A DNA stretch of 15,000 nt from Halisarca cf. caerulea (Eukaryota > Porifera > Demospongiae > Chondrillida > Halisarcidae): NCBI GenBank assembly GCA_963170055.1, contig CAUJGJ010000332.1:3790001-3805000 (forward strand), given 5' to 3'. Each line of letters starts with the position of its first letter. The first letter of the stretch is position 1. The position numbers and the translations under genes are program-made. Below, in pieces: positions 1 to 10,500 of the stretch. The notes under the pieces were generated by a model. The model saw nothing but the letters and a program-made list of their open reading frames with translations, ran no database searches and had not been told where the DNA came from.

Positions 1-575
1 CTGTAGCTCCAGCGTTGACGAGTTTGCCAGACATGGTCTCCACTGCAGGCGCAGCGAGGGAAGGCTGTCACATCATGGCACAGTAAATAGCATCGATCAT
101 CCAACACTCCCTGTTGGCTGCAAAGATACCATCCTGCCCAGAACCTTCCAGTCTTCTTTGATCAGACGGCAAATACCCAGATGCATGGCATCACTATATG
201 GTATCCTAGGAACAGGAAAAGTATATATGCGGTGTGGGATATCACTTGTGTTGACATCCTTTGCCGATCACATTGCAGGAGAGCCTCTAGTGAGGCAGGA
301 GGTCCAACTACTTTTATGGAGGAGGAGAAAGGTTTAGTCACAAAGTATGTACAGACACATAGACAGCATCTACACTTTTCAGCCTATAGCTGGGACCCAA
401 ATCTATATGTACTTTGATCCTATATAGGAGAGCTGGGTATAGGTGTCTGAAGATGGTGACAGGAGCTAGAACAAAAGTCCTTTGCCTTCTTGATTCAGAG
501 GATCTCTGTGGCCACCAGCTTCAGGTTGGGAATGCCCCATTGATCAGTGATTGGTACCCTCCCTAGCAATAATAG
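1..575 (+). pseudogene. Decayed non-LTR retrotransposon reverse transcriptase, C-terminal part
   Basis: The plus strand carries, in shifting frames, the conserved tail seen after the polymerase domain of many invertebrate non-LTR-type elements. Frame 2 from base 2 reads CSSSVDEFARHGLHCRRSEG (zinc-finger-like Cys/His stretch). A shifted frame near 97-170 reads IIQHSLLAAKIPSCPEPSSL, and then SDGKYPDA after a stop. From 181 another frame reads KSIYAVWDITCVDIL and ASSEAGGPTT. Around 475-530 FLIQRISVATSFRLGMP matches the usual end of this region. At least two frameshifts and several stops show that it is dead. The family resemblance is from memory of related elements and the exact clade is not determined. 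The element must begin left of the window. No host gene is seen here. Confidence 0.75.
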
Positions 576-679
576 TGTTTGTGCTTGGGTGTGTGTGTAT
601 ACATGTATAATTATGTAATGAATCATAGATATATTATAGTGGGCAGTCTTTCATTATTATGGTGCATGTACGTACTATA

Positions 680-853
680 CAGTCAAACTTGTTTACAACG
701 ACACCCTTGGTGCCACTAAAATGTGCTGTTATAACCAAGTTGTTGTTGTAACCAGGACGTTTAGTACAGAGACCATTGAATCAGTTCCTGCCATGTGTGT
801 TGTTGTAAAGAGGTTGATGTTGTAAACAGTGACTTTCTAACCAAGTTTGACTG
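680..853. mobile_element. MITE with CAGTCAAACTTG inverted ends, TA target site
   Basis: The left end CAGTCAAACTTG (680-691) and the right end CAAGTTTGACTG (842-853) are perfect inverted repeats, and each is flanked by TA. The length is 174 bp with no coding capacity. TA duplication and CAGT-type ends are typical of Tc1/mariner and pogo-like non-autonomous elements; that family assignment is inference. Confidence 0.75.
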
Positions 854-861
854 TATAATAT

Positions 862-1173
862 CAGGCCTGTAGCCAGGTTGAATTATGGAGGGGTTCTTTT
901 GGACCAAAGTGGAACTCTTTGCTACGTAAATGGCCATTGTGGTTGATTACGTTTTGCTGGACAGACAATCTGAGATTTAAGTATTTGGATACTAGCTTTA
1001 TCTCAGGGATTGATGGAGTATATAGATGAATCTAAAAAGTAATAGTTGTAGTAAGTTCTCATGATATAAGGCTAGAATGTCTATTTTATTTTCAGTGTTG
1101 TTAGCCAGATGGAACTGGCTTCTAAGTGGGGGGGGTGCTTCCGCACCCCCCGAACCCCCCCTGGCTACGGGCC

Positions 1174-1175
<2 letters not shown>
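862..1175. mobile_element. MITE with CAGGCC(T/C)GTAGCCAGG ends and 5-bp duplication
   Basis: The left end CAGGCCTGTAGCCAGG (862-877) and the inverse of the right end (1160-1175) match at 15 of 16 positions. AATAT flanks both sides (857-861 and 1176-1180), although the right copy merges with a TA repeat, so the duplication is not certain. The right part has a G/C-rich hairpin around 1127-1147 (a G run facing a C run). The insertion abuts the previous TA-flanked element. No protein is encoded; the short reading frames over it are not genes. Confidence 0.65.

Positions 1176-1242
<67 letters not shown>
1176..1242. repeat. (TA)n microsatellite
   Basis: This is an uninterrupted AT/TA dinucleotide tract of about 33 units, directly at the right end of the inverted-repeat element. 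It may have expanded from the duplicated AATAT target. The following stretch to 1483 is AT-rich (TTATAATTATTA-type sequence) and would be the 3' flank of the minus-strand gene. I see no canonical AATAAA signal there on the minus strand. Confidence 0.95.
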
Positions 1243-1247
<5 letters not shown>

Positions 1248-1483
1248 ATATATAAGTAGTGTCTATATATCATCATTATAGTATATTCTTTATATATAAT
1301 ATTATTATAATGATTGAATAATTATTATAGCAATAATAATAAAAATAATGTAATTAATTGTTAATAGAATTATGTTAATCTGTCTCTACTGTGACTCAAT
1401 TCCAGCCATAGTGTGTAATTAAAGTACTGATCGCATGAATCAAAGATATTTTCAGTTATATTTACAGGGAAATACTACCTGAT

Positions 1484-1599
1484 CTACAAATTAATCCAAA
1501 GTGCTTCACTACAAACAAATGACACAACGAGAACCATTAAAACCAGAACAACACTGTTGAGTGGTATCTTAGCACTGCTTCTTATGGAACCTGCACGGA
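1484..1599 (-). CDS. Exon 7: C-terminal hydrophobic tail
   Basis: The acceptor is a pyrimidine-rich stretch ending GCCTCAG and the phase is 1, matching the exon 6 donor. The 38 codons read (V)RAGSIRSSAKIPLNS, a hydrophobic run VVLVLMVLVVSFVC, and SEALWINL before the TAG stop. Small residues (AGS, SS) about 10 residues before a short hydrophobic segment near the C-terminus suggest a GPI-anchor signal. A single membrane span with a very short tail is the alternative. This exon has no second copy for comparison, so it is less certain than the others. Confidence 0.6.
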
Positions 1600-4500
1600 C
1601 TGAGGCAAATGGAAATGGTAATGGCGATGGAAATGGCAATGGAAACAACAACCAAAACAACAACTGATACAATGGGATGAGTCATAATACGTACATGCAT
1701 GTATGCAGGTACATACTGTATACATATGAACATACATACATATGTACACATTCATTTGAAAACACACGACATGCAATTCAGATCCATGCTTTCTGCTACA
1801 TTGCAGTGTTCACACGAACAAGTACGTATGTACATATGTCATATGAATGTATGTATATACTTATAAGGGTGGGTGGAATGAAGTAAGGAATATGTGCTTT
1901 GTGCATGTGTGGATATTACATCGTATATGCTGTCAAAATAGGAAACACTGTATAATACTACAGCTCTGCTAGCTGATTTTTTATTCAGTCTGACCAGGGC
2001 AGCCGCTTGCACCCCCCTCCTCCCCACCCCATTAAACCCTCTCTACATGTGATTCTTCATGTAAATCTTCTGTAATAGTACACTAAGCAACATTCACTTG
2101 GCTACATAAACACAAACCTGAGGTTTGATTGTTTTCTCCACCAATTTTGAAGGGTAGACATCCAGAATAGCCAGGACATGAGATGTTCAGCCGCAGAAAT
2201 TGTCCAGTGAGAGCTTCATGTGGAATGGCCAAATCATTGGTTACCTACACACGTGAATGTGAGCACAAGAATCGACAGGCAGGAAAATCTCACATGTGTA
2301 CAATTAATGTTGTAATATTCTTAAAACTGCATTGCAGATACCATAGAGTGGGAAATCTTCGCGGCATAAATTTTCACAAATCACAGTAAAATGTAATTTT
2401 CATGAGTTTTATTTTCACGATATAAAGATTTTATTTACGTTTTTTTACATTTCCCAGTCATTTGTGTCTATTTCTAGACCATTTCATGTTTGGATCATAC
2501 TTTCACTGAGCTCAACACTCCATTCCTTAATTAGAGAATTTTGTTATAGCACACTGTTTTCCCGACTTTAGTACGTTTCTGGTGATCGAAATTTTCACAG
2601 TTAAAGTTTCGTGAATCCATGCAATTCACGACTATAGCGAAAATATTACCTCGCGAAAATTTCCTGCTCTACAGTACACAATTATGGACATAATTAAACT
2701 AAGATACTCTGTACTTCCGATTATAGATTGTCTATGGCATTATGATCAAAAGGCTACTAGAAATGCATAATATAGATATTGGCTTTCAAGCTGCACAGCC
2801 ACCAGCTGAATTTAGAGTACTGGACTTAACTGCTGCAGACTTTTGCCACTTGTAGCCACATGCACAGGGCAAACTAGACGCACTCAAAAATCAAATACAT
2901 ACCTCAATACATAGAGTACGAGTTACTTGTTATGTATGTACGCATGTACATGTGTAATGAAGGCCATTACATGCACATAAGTACATGAAATATGACATTG
3001 TATGTACAAACCACATGAAACATGACATTGTATGTACAAACCACATGAAACATGACATAGTATGTACAAACCACATGAAATATGACATTGTATGTACAAA
3101 CCACATGAAATATGACATTGTATGTACAAACCACATGAAATATGACATTGTATGTACAAATCACATGAAATATGACATTGTATGTACAAACCACATGAAA
3201 TATGACATTGTATGTACAAACCACATGAAATATGACATTGTATGTACAAACCACATGAAATATGACATTGTATGTACAAACCACATGAAATATGACATTG
3301 TATGTACAAACCACATGAAATATGACATTGTATGTACAAACCACGTGCCTGTGGACAATTGCTTACTGTTAAGTGGGTCTCAGAGCCTTCTTGAGAGAGC
3401 TCAAATCCCGTATCATTCAGTTCTCGCCAACTTGGACCATAGAGGATTTCTAGACTTCCTATACTGCAGCCACCACTGGGTGAGAGGTTCAACTCGGACG
3501 TGCTCCGAACAAGACGCCGGGATGTTTGAGTGATAACTGCTTGGATTCCAAGATTAGTTCCATCATCTGTGAACTCCAATGTTGTCACACTTGTATCAGA
3601 TGAGAGAGATGAGCGGGAGAAGCGAATCGGACACACTATAAAAATGAACAATAGTACATACATAATAGTTTGATAGCAACCTTCAAGTACTGCAGTAATA
3701 CATACATTTGAACATTTAGTCTCATCATGTGTTCACGTCTGAGCCGCCATCTTAAGTTTGACCTCATTGTTTAACTTTAAACAAGTGTCCCAATCCTTTC
3801 TCCCCCTGTATAGAGCCTGTCCTTTCATACTTCTTAACAAAATATGTCATTACCTCTCCTTGCTCAGCTCAGTGTTGCTCAACCCTTCGAACTGAAGTTT
3901 TGTATGAATATAGGGCACATTTAGAGCCTTCCTGTACTGTCGTCAGCTTAATTCACTTAGTCAGAGTACATTTCATCTTAACTCAAAAGTGACATTGTTA
4001 CTTAGGAAACCTTACACAGAGAATGAATAAGATGAAAATATAGATACAAATATTTTCGCAAATGACAATAGAAATATGATTTCATCTTTATCATCACCTG
4101 ATCATTTGACTATTGCACAACCATATAGGAAAATTTCAATAGCACAGATTGTCAATGTACATATATTATGTACATATGTGTGCTATATCGACCATTTAAT
4201 GCATATCTCTATGCAAGCTGCTTGTATCAAGTATTAATCTATCATCATGGGTCGTAGGTCTGTAGCAGAAGTATAGCCCTGAGAGTGCTACACATACATA
4301 TGTGTGTACACTTTAACCAAGGTGCGAAGCACCAAGTATAAGCTCCTGCCATGCATGCAGAATAAATTACGCACAAGCCTTATTGTCATAATATGATGTA
4401 AAAGTACTACTGTAACAGTAGAACCTGGTTAGTAAGAACACTGTTTATGAGTAATACCTGGTTAGGACGTACAAGGATATGATACCCCAGCTTATAACCC

Positions 4501-7500
4501 ATAATACTAATCTATATGGTTAGCAAGTACTACTGATAGTGAGCAGCAGTTTGGAGGGTCCCCAGGTGTACTCACTACGAGGTTTGACTGTACATCTGCT
4601 TGCACTGTTAGCACATGTCACACAATACATACGTACATAGAGGTGGTTGAGTAAACACTTTACTATGTCAGGAGGTGTTGATGCTGAAGCATTCAAAATG
4701 GGCAGGGAAATGAAGCCAACAATTTGCTTTTTAGCACTCGAACAGTGTAAGAACGTTTTACAATAACATGCAGTATAAATTCCCAACAACTCACCAGTGT
4801 AGTACTCTTCACATCTTCCTGTCATGGAAGAATAGGTTCTACGAAAGTTACAATTGCAGGCTTCATCACAGGCAGGGCTGCTGCAATATCCTCCAATAGC
4901 AGAGCAGTAGTTGACACTCGATTGAGATGTGTACACAATGTCACCTTCATCTCGCCTCACCACATAGTGGTAGCAGTCACCATCCGTACATACTTCTCTG
5001 GATGTACTGCAGTTGACACCAGTGTAGCCAGTTGCACAGTAACATGTGTAAGAATTAGTGCCCTCTGTACATGTCCCACCATTCTGACAGGGATTGGGGC
5101 TACAGGGATCAATGTTCATCTCACAGAGATTGCCTGTGAAACCTGTTGCACAGGAGCAAGAAAATTCAGAATCTCTATATTCTGTAAGATCATCACAAGT
5201 CCCACCATTCTGGCAAGGATTGGGGCTACAGTCATCACTGCTTGTCTCACAGCGATTGCCTGTGAAACCTGTTGCACAGGAGCAAGAAAATTCAGAATCT
5301 CTAGATTCTGTAAGATCATCACAAGTCCCACCATTCTGGCAAGGATTGGGGCTACAGTCATCACTGCTTGTCTCACAGAGATTGCCTGTGAAACCTGCTG
5401 CACACGAACAAGAAAATTCAGAATCTCTAGATTCTGTAAGATCATCACAAGTCCCACCATTCTGGCAAGGATTGGGGCTACAGTCATCACTGCTTGTCTC
5501 ACAGCGATTGCCTGTGAAACCTGTTGCACAGGAGCAAGAAAGTTCTCCAGAAACATCATCACAAGTCCCGCCATTGTGGCAATAGTCTTGGGGACATGCT
5601 GTTTCTCTATGGCAGTAGCTGCCACCATAACCAGAGGGACAGCTGCATGTAGGAGTGCTGCCCTCATCACTGCGGTTACTGCATTCTCCACCATTAATGC
5701 AAACAACCAGTTGACTGCTACCCTCTTCTTCATCACTTTCACCACTAGTGCAAACATTGAAATCTAAAGCGAAAAAGCATGCAAAGTTATATGTGTTCAT
5801 ATACATATAAACAGAAAAACATACATAGCTTATGAATATAATATTATGTAATTGGTGAATTTATAAATTCAATATGTAATGATGAAATACATACATACGA
5901 GTACGGATGTATGCCAAATACACAGACTGTAACTTATAACAAGCAAATATGACTTGGATATAATGTTGCATAAAATTCCTTAAAAGCAGCTTTCTCCACG
6001 ATGTCAATAACTCCCAAAACACTACATATGTACGTACGTACCTGTGACCTGATTGCTTTTTCCACCAATTTTGAAGGGAAGACATCCAGAATAGCCAGGA
6101 CATGAGATACTCAGTCGCAGAAATTCTCCAGTGAGAGTTTCATGTGGAATAGCTAAGTCATTTGTTACCTGAGAATAGTATATGGAGTACATGTGTGCAT
6201 AACTAACTATCAACTTCAGGTAGAAAGATAAGAGCAGTGTACCTATGCACTACATACATATGTACATATATGTATGTATTATACGTAACTATACAGTGCC
6301 TTCTAATCCAGCACACGAGCTTGAAAACATGTCAGACTAGGAGGTTGTCTGATTAAAGGTTTTGCTGTCAATATAGATTCCATGAGAAAAACAACAAGTT
6401 TCCTTGCTTGATCCAGTACACCTGATCCTGAAATTTGTGTCATAATATAGGAAATACCAATGGCCAGGGTTTGATTATGACATATTGCTGCAATAATTAT
6501 ATACTATGGTACGTATACTGTAAGCGTGACTGTGGTAGAGAAGGTACATCATAATTTATGACTGAATTAGCACTGGCAAAATCTTATCAAATCATTTGTC
6601 TGTCAATGACAAGAACAAATTATTACTGGATGTTGGACTACTGGGGACTCTGCGATCGATGTCTCCTTTCAAATTAGGCATTTAAAACATGCGTGCCTAG
6701 CACTTGTGTTGTTTATCCATTTAGAGAGGTGTCAGATTAAACAGGGTCACACCACAGCACCCTATATACCCAAGTTATTGTATAGGCATGTCTAAACTCG
6801 CTTTGTCTCTTCCCTTATTGGATAATCCACAAATGGAAATTAATGACATTCATTGGAAATGTGGTTTAAACACACCAAATACAACTCAATTATGACCTCA
6901 CACTTGCACAACAAACAATCCTCTGTTCAGCATAATGATTATTATTATATATATGTACTTATGTACATACCTACATTACCATATAATGAACATAGCACAT
7001 GATACTGCATCACAGTGGTTAGCTTGCATATGGTAGGAATATTGCACACGCCATACTCAGAGAGTTTAATTTGTGGGGTTAGGTTAGGTTAGGTTAGGTT
7101 AGGTTAGCTTATTTTACCTGGGAAGGCCTTTAGCCAAAGGCTACTATCCTAGGCACCCAGCAGTGAATAGTAATATAAACAGCATTTATTGCAGGTCATT
7201 GAGAATGATACAGAGACTGTGGCTATGTACTCACTACTCCACCAGATACCCCAGCCTATACTTGTACAATGCAACAACAAAATTGTACAGCCTGTTGATA
7301 AAAATGATAATAATAATCATCATCTAAGATAATTAGAAATTAAAATACAGTTGGTAGTACCTCTTCTGAGATATCATCCTTAAGGCCAGGTGAAATGTGG
7401 TCTCTCAAAAGAGGTGATCTCTGATGAGGAGGAATTTGGTATGGGACATATGTGCATTTGTTCCCAGTAAGGCTGGTCTTACAAAAGAGGTGGTCTTTCA

Positions 7501-10500
7501 CGAGGGTGGTCTCTCAAAAGAGGTACAACTGCATATAATACTATTATTATTATTATATCAATATAAGTAGTGCATAGAACTAGACTAAGTGCTGCTGTAC
7601 TTACAAAGGGGTTTACTAAAATTGCACAAGCTAGTGACTATTGACAAAACATGCTATGTACGTACGTATGTACATGGTAGTACGTTTATTGACAACATTT
7701 GAGGTTGCATGGTACGTACACTGTTTTAGCCTACAAATTCTACAGTTTCTGTATTGGGTGTATTTTGGACGTATCTGATTGACCATTCAATTCAATATGC
7801 TACTATGCTCATTTTTGTACTAGTAAGTACCAGCATTTAAACTAGCCAATCTCACATATGTACATACATATGTTGTCATGCTCATGGAATGGGTAACCCT
7901 ATCCTGAGAACTGTTCCTTACAGAAGCATGTACATACATAGCATGCCATTCTCAATGGAATACACACTACCTATATACGTACATACATAGCATACTGCAT
8001 AGAGCTCAACATAGCAAATGGACATCAGACATTTTCCGATTGTTTTCTGTGAATGTCTGGATGACATTGTTATTAACTTTGTTCTGATTGTGTCTGCACG
8101 AAGGAAGCGTTTATGGCCATAGGAGGATGTGATTGTTCAGGTAATAGATTAGTGGCTGTCACTTTCTGCTTTCTGGTAGCGGTAACACAGGAGAGAAAAA
8201 CACCTATTTAGTAGCCTTGCAGTTCAATTTAGCTTCAAACAAAACAGCTTCAGTCTCCTATAAGTACGGACACTGGTGCTATTGTGCAAAGCCTCTTCAC
8301 TTAGTTTGAAAACAATAATATTGTTATGTTTTGCGAACGGGGAAGTGCTAAATTGCTACAAAAAATGATATGAAAATACCGGAATCTGCATATGTATGCT
8401 TGCTTACAACTGCATACATGATAGCAAGGAGTAGTTAGCAAAGTAGGTGATTGCTAGTCCGATCAAATACGTATGTGAATGTCTGGACATTTTGGAGGTT
8501 GTCAGGACATGATGTCTAGGCACCTCCAAAAAGTTATCATGAGCACTGATACACAACACAAACAGGGGATGTTCGCTCAGCATATACCCAAACGTGTCAA
8601 AGAGTCACAGCCGTGATTGCCAAAACCCCATAATATATTACTAACAGGGAAGCTCAATAATTTTGGTCACAATTAAAGTAAGTATTAAGTATATATACCT
8701 ATAGTATAATACATAGTACATAGACTAGTATAATAATAATTATACAATGTCATGCACATTTACAAACAGTAGGCAGTTCAAATGGCCTTAATTGCCAAAA
8801 ACCGCCATCAATCTTGAAAGCAAACACAATCTTAGCTTACTCACGGATAAATGAGTCTCGGATCCTTGCTGGGAAAGTTCAAATCCGGTGCTGTCCAGCT
8901 CTTCCCAACGGCTGCCATGAAGGATTTCTAAACGATTTATACTGCACCCACCACTTGGAGAAATATTTGATTCACGGGTGCTTTGAACAAGACGGCGTGA
9001 AGTACCACTGATAACTGCCTGAATTCCAAGATTACCGTCATCATCACTGGTGAACTGCAGTGTTGTCACACTGGTATCAGAAGATAGACTTTGACGAGAA
9101 AATCGAATTGGACATACTATGACGAGAAGAATGTATATACACATAACATATTAGTATTTAATTCAATAATATTATGCAGACAATGTATTAATTTTTTATC
9201 ATATTATGCCAGTGAAACTTCTTAAACCTAGTGCATAACTCCCCAAACAGTGGAGACCTCTCGATCTACTTATGAGGCTGTCAGAGGTAATCACTAATGT
9301 GGTTGAATTTCCTTTCAAACATAAACCTCCAGGTGCTGTATCTGGTGTAGTGTGGCTAGTAAGAATCTGCAGCAATATTAATCCCCTTAAAAAATAGTTT
9401 CAATATTAATCCCTATTTCCCTGCTGGTACTTGACTAGAAGTTCATTGACCATGCGCACTGGTCGATTGATAACACATAATACAGAACCTCTCTAAACCG
9501 AACCCTCTGTTATCTGGAACCCTCACTAAACTGGGTGTGTTTTCAAATCCTGCTCTGACTCTACATTTCTGTACATATGCATAAACCTCCATAATCTGGA
9601 AATCTCTCTAAACTGAACCTTTTCTTCGGTTCCAGCGGGAGTGTTCGGTTTAGCGTTTCACTGTTACAGTACTTGAAACCATGCAACCTATAGATCATAC
9701 TATAATACAGTAGAACCTCACAAATACGGTCACCCTTAATTGGGACCATTGTAAGTGGTCTTAATTTGGAGGTGGTCTTGTTTCTGAAAGTACTGCCCAG
9801 AATAGCATGGCACATCCAGAAGTCATTCCGTAGACACAGGATGCACATAAGGCAATAAAACTGTAGACAAATTGTACCATCACACCTTTTATTGTTACTC
9901 CATACCCCAAGTGTACCATATCTTTCTACTGATGTCGTCATTTCAGAGCCTAATGTCCACAGAATACAGCAGTATCCACAAATAAGTGGTCTTATCCAGA
10001 AGAAAAAATGTGGTCTTTATTCTGAAACTAATTTCCATGTAAAACTATGATAGGAGAAATTATTTCGGGCTGCAACAAAGTGGTCTTAATTCTGAGGTAG
10101 TCTTATTGCGAGGTTCTACAGTATACGTAAGAGTAGTTACGTATGCCTCGACCATAGACACTGACTGCATATATTCCCTCCATGGCTGCATAAACTCTGC
10201 ATGTTCTAGAATTTACCTTATAATCATTCTTTTCATGGTATCTTTATTATATATTACATAGTTATCTTTTCTCATATATATTATACGTATTGTATCTTGA
10301 TTGTAATATTGAGCTGTTTACAGTTACTGCATATACGTAATCGTGATCTCTAAACCATTTGCTGGAAGATCTTACCAGTGTAGTACTCCTCACAGCGTTG
10401 GGATAAGGATGAGTAAGTTCGTCTGAAATTACAGATACAAGAGTCGCAAGAACCGCTGCTCCAGTCGCAATAGCCGCCAATACTACTGCAATGAGAGGTG

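Noticed and set aside
1..170. Cysteine-rich minus-strand reading (CYLLCHDVTAFPRCACSGDH) that looked like another D-type exon
   Set aside because: The plus strand carries retroelement motifs over the same bases and on to about 575, which explains the openness better.
998..1276. Open frames with PVARGGSGG and Tyr-Ile repeats
   Set aside because: They come from the hairpin end of an inverted-repeat element and the TA microsatellite.
2984..3343. CRISPR-like array
   Set aside because: The units are contiguous 30-mers without variable spacers, in a eukaryotic intron; it is a minisatellite.
2985..3533. 182-codon plus-strand frame (KYDIVCTNHM repeats)
   Set aside because: It exists because the repeat unit is a multiple of three; the part beyond the array is antisense to exon 5.
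4922..5767. 281-codon plus-strand open frame
   Set aside because: It is antisense to the EGF exon, whose cysteine pattern, splice sites and phases are convincing.
7431..7450. CTGATGA hammerhead core
   Set aside because: There is no stem II and no GAAA after it; it lies inside a MITE where this word is part of the element.
9561..9941. 126-codon minus-strand open frame
   Set aside because: It spans parts of two inverted-repeat elements and has no recognisable protein features.
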